A stretch of 64,000 nucleotides of DNA from contig CALUVH010000006.1 in the NCBI GenBank assembly GCA_944324175.1, positions 1 to 64,000 on the forward strand, read 5' to 3'. The notes under the pieces are model-generated. The model saw only the letters and a list, made by a program, of their open reading frames with translations. It was not told the DNA's origin and made no database searches. The stretch comes from Candidatus Gastranaerophilales bacterium. GTDB lineage: Bacteria > Cyanobacteriota > Vampirovibrionia > Gastranaerophilales > Gastranaerophilaceae. Of this stretch, positions 8,382 through 17,218 are shown piece after piece. The position numbers and the translations under genes are program-made. The first letter of the stretch is position 1. Each line of letters opens with the position of its first letter.

Positions 8382-8834
8382 ATGGAAAAAAAAATAATAA
8401 CAACTAATAGAAAAGCCTTTCATGACTTCACAATATTTGAAAAGTTTACGGCAGGAATTGTACTGACAGGTACAGAAATTAAATCAATCAGAAAAAGTGC
8501 AATTAACCTAAAAGACAGCTTTTGCAAAATAGAAGATGGCGAGATATTTCTTTATAATTGCCATATTTCCCCTTATGAACAGGGAAATCGCTACAACCAT
8601 GAAGCTGAACGCACCAGAAAATTATTGCTAACCAAGAAAGAAATTTTAAAGATGCTTGGTAAAATCAAAAAAGACGGCTACACCATTGTTCCCCTCGAAG
8701 TATTCATAACTAAAGGGTTTGCAAAAGTGGAAATTGGTCTTGCTAAAGGTAAAAAGCTTCATGACAAACGTGACGACATAGCTAAAAAGTCTGCCAACAG
8801 AGAAATGGAAAGAGCATCCAAAATTAAATGGTAA
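8382..8834 (+). CDS. smpB: SsrA-binding protein SmpB
   Basis: SmpB binds tmRNA and delivers it to stalled ribosomes for trans-translation. The 150-aa protein shows the family blocks NRKAFHDFTIFEKFTAGIVL, GTEIKSIRKSAINLKDSF and YEQGNRYNHEAERTRKLLL, and ends in the basic tail KKLHDKRDDIAKKSANRE, which occupies the mRNA channel. The tmRNA gene itself was not found in this window. It is preceded directly by an extended -10 promoter and lacks a Shine-Dalgarno sequence. Confidence 0.97.
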   Translation: MEKKIITTNRKAFHDFTIFEKFTAGIVLTGTEIKSIRKSAINLKDSFCKIEDGEIFLYNCHISPYEQGNRYNHEAERTRKLLLTKKEILKMLGKIKKDGYTIVPLEVFITKGFAKVEIGLAKGKKLHDKRDDIAKKSANREMERASKIKW

Positions 8835-8899
8835 CAAACTTGCCTATAATAGCTAAAACAATATAGAATTATCTTATTGCAGAATAATATGGGGTTCAT

Positions 8900-9808
8900 A
8901 TGAGAATTGTAATACTGGGCAAAGGCGAAATGCTTGCGAATTTAATAGAAGGAGCACTTAAAGCAAACGCCGAAATTGTAGGAGTATTTAGGTATGAAAG
9001 GACATCACTGTCCCCTATCAGACGCTTCTTTCACGATTTTTTTACAACATCGCACGATCTTACCCTCATCAAAAAACATAACCTGCACGAAATAAAATGT
9101 ACCTCAGCGAATTCTGAAACATTCAGAAAAAAATTACTGCAACTTAACCCCGAAATAATGTTTGTAGGCACTTGGCGAGAAAAAATAAAAAAATCAACGT
9201 ACAACATTCCCTCTATAGCTACAATAAATGTACATCCATCACTTTTACCAGCCTACAGAGGTCCAAATCCGTACCTACAAACAATAAAAAACATGGAAAA
9301 ACATTCAGGAGTAACTTTTCATCTGATGGATGAGGGATTTGATACAGGTGCAATACTCACACAAAAAAAAGTTGAGATACTTCCCTGTGATACCGGGAAA
9401 GAATTAAAAGAAAAGACCGTTTTTGCAGCAAGAATGCTTATTTGTGAAACACTTAAACGATTACAATTCCAAATAATTCAACCGATAAAACAAGATGAAA
9501 GTAAAGCCAGTTACTATCCAAACATAACCCCTGATGAAATGATGCTAGACTTCACTCAAAAAACAGCAGAAGAAATACACGCACACATCAGAGCATTTCA
9601 CCCTTGGCTTCCTTGCTACATCACAATAGGAAAAAAGTTTTTTATTCCAAACCCTTACAAATTGAGAGTTATACACGGAATAAATGCTCCAGCGGGAAAA
9701 ATCGTTTCACAAAATCCAAAAACAATGACTCTTACTATTGCTTGCAAAAACAAAACTGCTATTGAAATGAGTGACATAAAATTATACCGCCCAAAATTAT
9801 TTCACTAA
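8900..9808 (+). CDS. Formyltransferase of the Fmt/ArnA family
   Basis: This is a 10-formyltetrahydrofolate-dependent formyltransferase (302 aa). The catalytic core is intact: TINVHPSLLPAYRG supplies the Asn and His, and MDEGFDTGAIL supplies the Asp of the Asn-His-Asp triad. A C-terminal region containing AEEIHAHIRAFHPW resembles the Fmt C-terminal domain. The N terminus (MRIVILGKGEML) and the absence of the usual AYGxILP block differ from canonical methionyl-tRNA formyltransferase, so the acceptor may be a sugar amine or another substrate rather than Met-tRNA. GGGG lies about 8 nt before the ATG. It converges with the next gene, with a 12-bp overlap of the 3' ends. Confidence 0.75.
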   Translation: MRIVILGKGEMLANLIEGALKANAEIVGVFRYERTSLSPIRRFFHDFFTTSHDLTLIKKHNLHEIKCTSANSETFRKKLLQLNPEIMFVGTWREKIKKSTYNIPSIATINVHPSLLPAYRGPNPYLQTIKNMEKHSGVTFHLMDEGFDTGAILTQKKVEILPCDTGKELKEKTVFAARMLICETLKRLQFQIIQPIKQDESKASYYPNITPDEMMLDFTQKTAEEIHAHIRAFHPWLPCYITIGKKFFIPNPYKLRVIHGINAPAGKIVSQNPKTMTLTIACKNKTAIEMSDIKLYRPKLFH

Positions 9809-10792
9809 AACATTTTGTCTAAGTTCTGAAAATATTTCCAAAATTTCATCAGACAAATCATTTTTACCAATAATATTTTGTTTAACTAACTCAGCAAATT
9901 CGGCTTTCTTGAAGTCATGTAATCCTCTATGTTTAAAATATTTTTCCAAATATTCAACTCTTGAGCCAGTAAATTCAATCTCATCAGTCGGAGCAAGCGA
10001 AATATTTTTGGTTGCATAATCCAAAGTACGTAGCACCAAAGCTTCAGGAAGAATATCCTCAAATTCACCCGCCCTCAAAATATGCACCCTATCCTTATCA
10101 CGAAGTTTTGGCGAAATTTCACTCAGGTTTTCACACGCATCCTTATCTAGCAAAACGAAAATAGGAAGTCTACAAGTACTTATAAGATTATAAAAATACC
10201 TAACAACTTGATTTTTTCCACCCGCTGAAATTACATATATACCGTTTTTATCAAAATCTAAATCACAAAGTTTAGCAAACTCAGGTAACAAAGTCTCCTC
10301 AGTTATCCCTTCCACTAAGAATAGCTTTTCGATAGGAAAACAAAAAGATTTATTTTCTCTAACTTCTTTTATATCATCACTATGACCCAATGCCTTTAAC
10401 CACTGCAAATTTTTTGAAGTATCTTCAGGTATCAACTGTAAAATTGCCCGATAATTAATTTTATTTTTCAAAAAAGACTCAACATCTTCAGATAGTACAA
10501 AAACTGAATTTTCATAATCAAGTAACTTCTGATTAATAGAATAATCTTGCACTAACTCGATACCCAAATGCTCTAGCGAGTAATTTATTATTTCTTGAGC
10601 AAAATTTTTCATCTGCTTATAACTCATTTTTTCTAAATCAGATTTTTTATATTTGGGTTCTATGAGATTCAATAAAATTATTTCGCTAAAAACACGATAG
10701 TACTTTATTTCTGTCTCTTTAAAACGTGTTAATCTATCAACAGATATAATTATTTGTTCTTTTGTAAGCGGTTTTATTTTTACATCTAACAT
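9797..10792 (-). CDS. TOPRIM-domain protein related to OLD-family nucleases
   Basis: The 331-aa product has a TOPRIM catalytic region in its second half. LFLVEGITEETLLPEFA supplies Glu161, VLLDKD supplies Asp216 and Asp218, and a later acidic block AGEFEDILPE (241-250) resembles OLD-family endonucleases. The N-terminal 150 residues are helical and lack a Walker A motif, so the ABC-type ATPase of true OLD proteins is missing. No gene beside it encodes that ATPase. A role in DNA repair or defence is plausible but unproven. No clear ribosome binding site precedes the ATG. Confidence 0.65.
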   Translation of the reverse strand: MLDVKIKPLTKEQIIISVDRLTRFKETEIKYYRVFSEIILLNLIEPKYKKSDLEKMSYKQMKNFAQEIINYSLEHLGIELVQDYSINQKLLDYENSVFVLSEDVESFLKNKINYRAILQLIPEDTSKNLQWLKALGHSDDIKEVRENKSFCFPIEKLFLVEGITEETLLPEFAKLCDLDFDKNGIYVISAGGKNQVVRYFYNLISTCRLPIFVLLDKDACENLSEISPKLRDKDRVHILRAGEFEDILPEALVLRTLDYATKNISLAPTDEIEFTGSRVEYLEKYFKHRGLHDFKKAEFAELVKQNIIGKNDLSDEILEIFSELRQNVLVK

Positions 10793-10880
10793 ATCTTGTT
10801 ACATTTATTTACCAAAACACGAACATTAAGCAACTTTTTTTATTAATTGTTTTTTATATAATTGTAGTGGAGTTATTGTC

Positions 10881-12287
10881 GTGTATTTAGTTAGTTCAAA
10901 TTATCAACAATATAATTATAACACAAGCTCAACAAATAAGGTTAGTAATGTAAAAAATCAACCTGCAACAAAAGTATTTACAAGAGCTGATAATACAAGT
11001 GGAAACTATATTACCAATCCAATGAATAACTCCGGATTGATTACATTTAGGGGACGGCTTTCAACAAAAGATGAAAAAGAAAAGTATAATTTTTTAACCG
11101 CAAGTACTGATAAAAACACTAAAAAATTGCTTGACAAATTATTAAAATCAGGAATTTTACTAAAAAATGATTCTAACGATAATTCATCTGTTCTTGACAA
11201 TTTATATAAAATTGCAACAACTCCACGTGCAGAAGGTCTTGACAATGGTGTAATACTAAAAGAAGCAATCGAGACAATCGCTAATCCTTACCTTATTACG
11301 CAACAATTCGGAAATATTCCTAGTGAATATCAAGACAAGGCACTTTCTCTATATGCACAAAAACATACCGAATTCGATCCAAGTACGACGAACTTACTTG
11401 AAAAAGGTCTAGCAAAAGCCAACATAAACCTCGACCATTCAGGAACCTGCGTAGCTGCAAGCATTGAATTTAATCTAGCACAAAAACATCCTGCAGAGTT
11501 TGCAAGGTTTGCCGAAGGACTTACTTCACCTGAGATGTCTGTCAAAAAAGAAATTAAATTAAAAAATCTGGCTGATAACGTCTTAGATGCAGTATGGCTT
11601 TTAAATGCTTTTGAAATCCCATATGAAGCCGATAATTTTGATTCTGCAAAATTAACATTTGCTCCTGATAAAAATGCACTACTCAGAGCTCAAATTCAAA
11701 ACAATCACCGCACCTCCCAAGAACGTTCTGTAATCGATGTGTTAATGCAATCAACATTAATGCAAGTAGGCTCCCAACAAACCTACGATACACTGACTGA
11801 TACACGTGGTGGAAAATTTAATCAAAATGATAAAGGACTAATTGAATTTGAAAAAACATTCGCTGAATCAGTCGTCGAAGATAAAAATAAAATTTCAATG
11901 ACATATCAAAGGGTTGATGAAAATGCACGTATAACAGGATATGAAACAGACTTCAACACTATGAAAAGACAAATAATATCAGCACTCGCAAAAGGTGAAA
12001 ATGTAATCATTGGCTACACTCAAACCGATGAAACAAATAAAATAATAAACGGACATGAAATCACAATAACAGGCGTTCAACAGACTCCAGATGGAAAATT
12101 AATTTTCATATGCAACGACACTGACGATGACTATCCTGATGCAATAGCATACCCTGAAGACTATTTACTTCCTAAAATACACCATGCTGCACTCCCGCAA
12201 AGTGTTATAGAAAATGATGTAAATATCGTCGAGAACTGGGTTGAAGGTCTTAAATCATACAAAGAAATGAAAAAACAAGCCGCATAA
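10881..12287 (+). CDS. Uncharacterised protein with papain-like Cys/His/Asn motifs
   Basis: The start is GTG, supported by GGAG 8 nt upstream; the product is 468 aa. It lacks a signal peptide. The first 50 residues are rich in Asn, Ser, Thr and Gln, followed by ITFRGR (54-59). DHSGTCVAAS puts Cys190 in a papain-like nucleophile setting. Much later NGHEITITGV gives His392, followed by a strand and FICNDTDDD with Asn412. The order Cys, His, Asn and the spacing fit clan CA cysteine peptidases or C39-like folds. Function is inferred from these motifs alone. It precedes a nucleotidase-like gene with a similar N-terminal leader. Confidence 0.55.
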   Translation: MYLVSSNYQQYNYNTSSTNKVSNVKNQPATKVFTRADNTSGNYITNPMNNSGLITFRGRLSTKDEKEKYNFLTASTDKNTKKLLDKLLKSGILLKNDSNDNSSVLDNLYKIATTPRAEGLDNGVILKEAIETIANPYLITQQFGNIPSEYQDKALSLYAQKHTEFDPSTTNLLEKGLAKANINLDHSGTCVAASIEFNLAQKHPAEFARFAEGLTSPEMSVKKEIKLKNLADNVLDAVWLLNAFEIPYEADNFDSAKLTFAPDKNALLRAQIQNNHRTSQERSVIDVLMQSTLMQVGSQQTYDTLTDTRGGKFNQNDKGLIEFEKTFAESVVEDKNKISMTYQRVDENARITGYETDFNTMKRQIISALAKGENVIIGYTQTDETNKIINGHEITITGVQQTPDGKLIFICNDTDDDYPDAIAYPEDYLLPKIHHAALPQSVIENDVNIVENWVEGLKSYKEMKKQAA

Positions 12288-12365
12288 TGTTACAAAAAAA
12301 TTACAATAGCGCAAATTTCTTTTTTACAAGTTTTGAAAAATTAGGTAGTAATGGAATTTTAAAAA

Positions 12366-13931
12366 ATGACATACAGCATATCTTCAACAAATTTCTTAAA
12401 TAAATATACAGCCCCACAGCAGAATTCTGTACAAAACAATCAAAAATCTTCATCAAACAAAACATATACAAGTATTTTTTATGTAAATGATTTGCACGGT
12501 AAAATGACTAATATGGAACGGTTATACGCAATAGCACAGCAATTTGACAGCTTTCAACCTTCCTATCAGACAGATAAATTAAAACTAGCCTCAGGAGATA
12601 TCATACTTGGAGCTAACATATTGGCAAATAAGGTAGCTCACAACTTTATGAACTGGGCGGGCTTTACAGCTACCGCACTGGGAAACCATGAGTTAGATGT
12701 CGTACCTCCAAAACTTTCCGAATTTATGCAAACAGCAAAGTACAAACTACTTGGTGCAAACGTTACAGTAGATAAAGGCACCCCTATGGATGGCAAAATT
12801 ACAAAATCCTTCATAGAAGAACATAACGGCAACAAATACGGTATTATAGGTATTGCTCCATCTGACGTACTTGATAGAGTAAAATATAATGAATCAGTAG
12901 AAGAAATTCATGTTAGTGATCTTGAGTCAACAATTAAGTCAGTCCAAGAAGAAATCGATAAATTCAAATCGCAAGGAATAAATAAAATCATACTTCTTTC
13001 TCACAGCGGATACGAAAACGACAAAAAAATAGCCCAATCCACCTCTGGCTTGGATGTAATTTTAGGCGCACACACCCATAATATACTCGAAAATATTAAA
13101 GAAGGAGTAAACTTACTTACCTCAAAAGACGGAGAACCAGTCGTAATAACTCAAGCCGGCAAAGATGGTGAAAAATTTGGAATATTAAATCTCGAATTTA
13201 ACGATAAAGGTGTAATCACCAAAGCGCAGAACAACTTATCTACAACAAGAGAATTCAGAAGAATTTTACCAATAAAATACGCCGTAGAAAATATACTCGG
13301 TAAACCGGAAATACTTGGCGAAATAAAATCAGTACCTCCACCTCCCAAAAACAGATTAATCAGCCATAATGCGAATGTTGCAATAATAGCTGATGCAATG
13401 AAAGAAGGTATTAATGCTGATATAGCACTCCATAATTCAGGCAATGTTCGCGGGAACTTTGATGTAGGAACTGTCGATTCAAGATTAATTTCAGACATTA
13501 CACCTTTTAAAGATAAAATGGTTCTTGCAAATGTGTCAGAAAAAGAGTTGGTCAATGCTTTAAAAGTTGGCACTAAGTCATTTGTCAATGTGGGTAATAA
13601 ACCTGGTATATTCTATGTTTCAGGCTTAAAGTATACAGCAGATACAAATGGTAATTTGCTAGAACTCAAATTTATTGACAAAGACAAAAATGAGCATTCT
13701 ATTGATATAAACAACCCACGAACTGACAAATTTTATAAAGTAGCTATGGATGATTTCACAGCAACTGGAGGAGATGGATATTTTGCGGATAGGAACCCTA
13801 ATTTCATAGAAAAAATCTTTGACTTTGACAAAGATGAATTAACATGTAATTACATCAAAAAAATGCAAAGTCCAATTGAAATAAAAGATGATCACAGAAT
13901 AACTATCATTGAAGCACAAAAACAAGCTTAA
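12366..13931 (+). CDS. 5'-nucleotidase-like metallophosphatase
   Basis: This is a UshA/CpdB-type enzyme expected to hydrolyse nucleotides or related phosphate esters with two metal ions (521 aa). The N-terminal metallophosphatase carries NDLHGK (Asp42, His44), SGDIILG (Asp78), GNHELD (Asn107, His108), LSHSG (His213) and GAHTHN (His236, His238). The C-terminal 5'-nucleotidase domain has ALHNSGNVRGNF (about 355-365) and later TATGGDGY, the substrate-binding half. Members are usually exported, but here there is no signal peptide; a 35-residue Ser/Asn/Gln-rich leader precedes the domain. The short gap after the previous gene suggests co-expression. Confidence 0.85.
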   Translation: MTYSISSTNFLNKYTAPQQNSVQNNQKSSSNKTYTSIFYVNDLHGKMTNMERLYAIAQQFDSFQPSYQTDKLKLASGDIILGANILANKVAHNFMNWAGFTATALGNHELDVVPPKLSEFMQTAKYKLLGANVTVDKGTPMDGKITKSFIEEHNGNKYGIIGIAPSDVLDRVKYNESVEEIHVSDLESTIKSVQEEIDKFKSQGINKIILLSHSGYENDKKIAQSTSGLDVILGAHTHNILENIKEGVNLLTSKDGEPVVITQAGKDGEKFGILNLEFNDKGVITKAQNNLSTTREFRRILPIKYAVENILGKPEILGEIKSVPPPPKNRLISHNANVAIIADAMKEGINADIALHNSGNVRGNFDVGTVDSRLISDITPFKDKMVLANVSEKELVNALKVGTKSFVNVGNKPGIFYVSGLKYTADTNGNLLELKFIDKDKNEHSIDINNPRTDKFYKVAMDDFTATGGDGYFADRNPNFIEKIFDFDKDELTCNYIKKMQSPIEIKDDHRITIIEAQKQA

Positions 13932-15148
13932 TTTAATAGTTTAATAGAATTGTCATTTCTAATTTTATCCAATAATTTTAACATGTATTTTGCAGATATG
14001 CCATATTGGCGTACATACTCTCCATGACCATCGTGTTTTGGAACGCTTGACACATGAAAATACCTGTCAGTAAAATCAATAAAATCAACAAACCTGTTTT
14101 TATCAGTACTTAAATCAATATTTTTGGCTGCAAGATAGGACTTTTTATCAATAGTCTTTATTGCTGAAAGGAGTAATTTTTGTTTTTTAGGTTCAAGCCA
14201 ATCATAATACTCCCTAAAAAGCGTAAAGTCAGTAATGACAGAAACCATATCCAGATAAGAATTTTTATGTTCCGGATTATTTTTACCAAAATAGTCTATA
14301 AAATTTAATTTTTCTTTTTTCAGATCTACAAGCAAATTATTAGGATTAATAGAATCAGTCTTAAATCCAATAAAATAATCATTAGGAGACTTAGGGGTAG
14401 AATCAAGAATTTTTATTTGATAAGCAAGATCATTATACACTTTTTGCTTCAAAGACGCTATTTTTATAACTTTACCATAGTAATCTTCAGCCTGTTGTTT
14501 TGAGACTGTAAGAGCTTTACGTAAGTCCTTATGCCAAATTGTTGATGACCAATCAGCTATAGAATGAGGTTCTCCCGACACTTTTTTCAAAAGCATTATT
14601 CTAAAGTTATCAGGATGCACCCAAACAGGCTGACCTAAATTAACATTTTCAGGGAAAATTCCTATAGGAATTTGATTAGGTTCAGCTCTTTTTCTCGGAT
14701 CTAAAATTTTAAGTACATACTTATTTAAAAAAGGTAAATTATAGACTTTTGAATTAGCGCCGGTACCAGCAATTTTATCTTCTTGCGGATGCTCAATAAA
14801 ACTCATCAATTTATCAAAACGATGGTTTATTGATAATTCTTTTTTTAAAGTATCAGAAAAAGAATCTGCGATATGTCCTTCAGGTAAAGGTGTCGGCAAA
14901 TTTTCCAGTAATTTAGTATTTAGGTGACGAATATAAGCCTTAGCACCAACGACACAACCAACAACAGCTAAAAGTGCTGCCGCCGAAAGGAGAAAGGCGT
15001 TATTTTTTGAAGAAGTAGCCTTTTGCTTCGAAATATTCACCGAATCATTTTGAACAGGCAAAAAATACTTTCTATTATCCAATTTTAACGAAGAGGAATA
15101 AGAATTATCAGCAGAAAATCTAACTCCATAATTTGCACTGACGCGCAT
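13928..15148 (-). CDS. Membrane-anchored protein with kinase-like motifs
   Basis: The 406-aa product has an N-terminal polar leader including VRFSAD, one hydrophobic segment (about 51-69) and a C-terminal domain resembling the protein kinase/aminoglycoside phosphotransferase fold. The order of motifs is right: a glycine-rich loop GTGANSKVY (128-136), a Lys in YVLKILD (Lys147), a catalytic-loop-like FKTDSINPNN (Asp265, Asn270) and FIDYF (Asp285) in the place of DFG, 20 residues later. The HRD His is absent and the lobes are unusual, so it could be a divergent kinase or a pseudokinase. AGGGAT precedes the ATG. It converges with the nucleotidase gene, with a 4-bp overlap. Confidence 0.55.
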   Translation of the reverse strand: MRVSANYGVRFSADNSYSSSLKLDNRKYFLPVQNDSVNISKQKATSSKNNAFLLSAAALLAVVGCVVGAKAYIRHLNTKLLENLPTPLPEGHIADSFSDTLKKELSINHRFDKLMSFIEHPQEDKIAGTGANSKVYNLPFLNKYVLKILDPRKRAEPNQIPIGIFPENVNLGQPVWVHPDNFRIMLLKKVSGEPHSIADWSSTIWHKDLRKALTVSKQQAEDYYGKVIKIASLKQKVYNDLAYQIKILDSTPKSPNDYFIGFKTDSINPNNLLVDLKKEKLNFIDYFGKNNPEHKNSYLDMVSVITDFTLFREYYDWLEPKKQKLLLSAIKTIDKKSYLAAKNIDLSTDKNRFVDFIDFTDRYFHVSSVPKHDGHGEYVRQYGISAKYMLKLLDKIRNDNSIKLLN

Positions 15149-15211
15149 ATCAAATCCCTAAATATTTTTACACAAGAGTATATTCACACAAAACTAAACA
15201 AATATCAAGCA

Positions 15212-15874
15212 CTAATAGCCATACTGCTCACGCGAATTAAGATATTCTTTGATAGAATTTAAAGAGGCCTGTACAATACGTGTAACACGCGAAGATGATA
15301 GACCAACTTGTTTAGCAATATCCTTAACTTGCATATTACGATAAAAACGGTATTCAACTACAGTTCTTTCCTTAGGAGGGAGCTTTGTAATTGCCTCTCT
15401 TATCATACGACCTAACTCTGTAATTTCAGCATTTTCATCAGGCATGGCATGCGTATCTTTTATGAAATCAAAAGGAGAATCATTATCACTTGCAGCAGCA
15501 GCTAAACCATCAATTGACAAAATGGTTTCATAAACAGCTTCGCGAACTTTAGACTTTTCATCCAGACTTTCACCATCAGATGCAGATTCATCAGATTCTT
15601 CTTCATTTTTATGTTTAAGAGAATACCATTTATACCTTATTCTCAATTCATTTCTTATAGCCCAACGAACAGCTGTTGCAATATAAGCTGCATTATACTT
15701 TTCTAACTGTTCAGGGGTTTTGTTTTGAATCAAAGCTTGAATAGCAAGGATTCCTATTGACACAAGTTCTTCATAATCAACCATATGAGAAGGTATACGC
15801 CTATACTCCACACGCGCAACCTTTTGTACTATATCAATGTATTCTTGTAATTTATTTTTATCTTGCATAATCAT
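15212..15874 (-). CDS. FliA/WhiG-like sigma factor
   Basis: This is an RNA polymerase sigma-70 family factor of 220 aa. Region 2 is represented by VDYEELVSIGILAIQALIQ and the -10-binding helix AAYIATAVRWAIRNELR. Region 4 contains KLPPKERTVVEYRF and the helix-turn-helix VKDIAKQVGLSSSRVTRIVQ. The length and the lack of region 1.1 fit sigma-28. It lies 24 nt downstream of flhB on the same strand, supporting a flagellar role. The acidic linker between the two regions is longer than usual (NEEESDESASDGESLDEKSK). A second in-frame ATG two codons in is possible. Confidence 0.8.
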   Translation of the reverse strand: MIMQDKNKLQEYIDIVQKVARVEYRRIPSHMVDYEELVSIGILAIQALIQNKTPEQLEKYNAAYIATAVRWAIRNELRIRYKWYSLKHKNEEESDESASDGESLDEKSKVREAVYETILSIDGLAAAASDNDSPFDFIKDTHAMPDENAEITELGRMIREAITKLPPKERTVVEYRFYRNMQVKDIAKQVGLSSSRVTRIVQASLNSIKEYLNSREQYGY

Positions 15875-15898
15875 GACTTTATAATAATAGCATAAGTC

Positions 15899-16975
15899 CT
15901 ACTTAATTCTACCTTTATTTGTATGATTTTTCAAGTTGTACACGAAAAGTAAAATTTCTGCAACAGCTTTATACAATTCCGGTGGGATCATCTGATTTAA
16001 ATCGACCATTTTAAACAGAGCCCTCGCAACCGGTGGGTTTTCAATTACGGGCACAGCATGCTCATTCGCAATTTTGATAATTTTTTTAGCAACGAGCTCT
16101 GTACCTTTTGCTATAAGCATAGGTGATGCCATTTCTTCAGCCTTATATTTTAAGGCACAAGCAATATGAGTCGGGTTAGTGACAACAAAATCCGCTTCTG
16201 GAACTGCATCCATCATACCTCTTTGTAGCATTTGCATACGGCGTTGCCTAAGGGCAGCTTTCACATTTGGATCACCTTCTGTGTTTTTATACTCATCCTT
16301 TATTTCTTTAAAAGACATTTTCTGATCTTTTAAAAACTTCCACTTAGTGACGCCATAATCAGCTGCAGAAATAATCAAAAACGCAATACATGCTTTAAAA
16401 ATAAAATCAGTAATAAGTTTACCAAACTCAATCATAACAGCAAAATTATTATCAACAGCCGCAAGCATCAAAATATTTTCGATATGGGCAGAATATACGC
16501 TCCAACCGATATATCCGAGTAAAAGTACTTTGACAATATTTTTAAACAACTCAAACAGAGTCTTAATAGACATAATATTTTTAAAATATTTTGTAGGATT
16601 CAACTTATCGAGCTTAGGCATCAAAGGAGCAGTCGCAACCAACGGACCGACCTGAATAAAATCCGCCATAATCGCGACAAACCAAGCTAAAAATAAAATC
16701 GGACCAATGATTAAGACAGCAGTTTTAACTGTAATCGTAAAAATATAAGTCATACCGATTTCGGATAGGTGAGCATTCGGTATCTGCTCATACAAAAGTG
16801 TATACAATTGAACAATCTGATTCCAGACAAATGGAGCAAGTCCAACAATGGCAGAAAATAAAATAAGCAGAGAAATAGCTGTAGAAAAGTCTTTAGACTT
16901 AACTACCTGCCCTTCTTTTCTCGCCTGTTCCAGCTTTCGCGGCGTGGCGTCAAACTGCTTATCTTCATCACCCAT
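15899..16975 (-). CDS. flhB: Flagellar type III export protein FlhB
   Basis: FlhB is the export-gate component that switches flagellar secretion from hook to filament substrates. The 358-aa protein has the family N terminus (QFDATPRKLEQARKEGQV), four hydrophobic segments between about 32 and 210, and a cytoplasmic C-terminal domain with the autocleavage site NPTH (267-270), followed by IACALKY. AGGAAG precedes the ATG, and an extended -10 lies upstream. The homologous virulence-type SctU is an alternative, but the adjacent FliA-like sigma factor favours a flagellar role. No other flagellar genes are in this window. Confidence 0.9.
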   Translation of the reverse strand: MGDEDKQFDATPRKLEQARKEGQVVKSKDFSTAISLLILFSAIVGLAPFVWNQIVQLYTLLYEQIPNAHLSEIGMTYIFTITVKTAVLIIGPILFLAWFVAIMADFIQVGPLVATAPLMPKLDKLNPTKYFKNIMSIKTLFELFKNIVKVLLLGYIGWSVYSAHIENILMLAAVDNNFAVMIEFGKLITDFIFKACIAFLIISAADYGVTKWKFLKDQKMSFKEIKDEYKNTEGDPNVKAALRQRRMQMLQRGMMDAVPEADFVVTNPTHIACALKYKAEEMASPMLIAKGTELVAKKIIKIANEHAVPVIENPPVARALFKMVDLNQMIPPELYKAVAEILLFVYNLKNHTNKGRIK

Positions 16976-17001
16976 ACCAAGCTTCCTATACTTTTTACTA
17001 C

Positions 17002-17010
17002 ATTATAGCA
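17002..17010 (-). promoter_or_regulatory. Extended -10 of the flhB-sigma unit
   Basis: The minus strand reads TGCTATAAT here, 26 nt upstream of the flhB start codon, leaving room for the visible AGGAAG ribosome binding site. This is a leadered promoter using the same extended -10 form as smpB and tatD. Confidence 0.6.
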
Positions 17011-17218
17011 TGAAGATTTTTAAACCTTTTTACCAATAACTAAAAATTGAGATTAAGCCACACAAGTGCCTTTTTTAGGTATTCTCCTGTAGTTTCTGCT
17101 ATTTGTTTTCAAAACAGAAATTAATTAACTTTATTGTCATAGCATACATAAATCGTACTTCAAGTAACTTTTTAAATTATTAGAGGTTATTTATTAAAAA
17201 ATTATTCATAGAAAATAA

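Noticed and set aside
15870-15900. Leaderless -10 for the FliA-like sigma gene
   Set aside because: AT-rich TATTAT/TATAAA strings are present but none is at 6-7 nt from either ATG, and the gene follows flhB by 24 nt, so operon transcription explains it.
17089-17120. Hairpin TTTCTG...CAGAAA between flhB and the prepilin
   Set aside because: The stem is short and AT-rich, with no adjoining T run, so it cannot be called a terminator or element.
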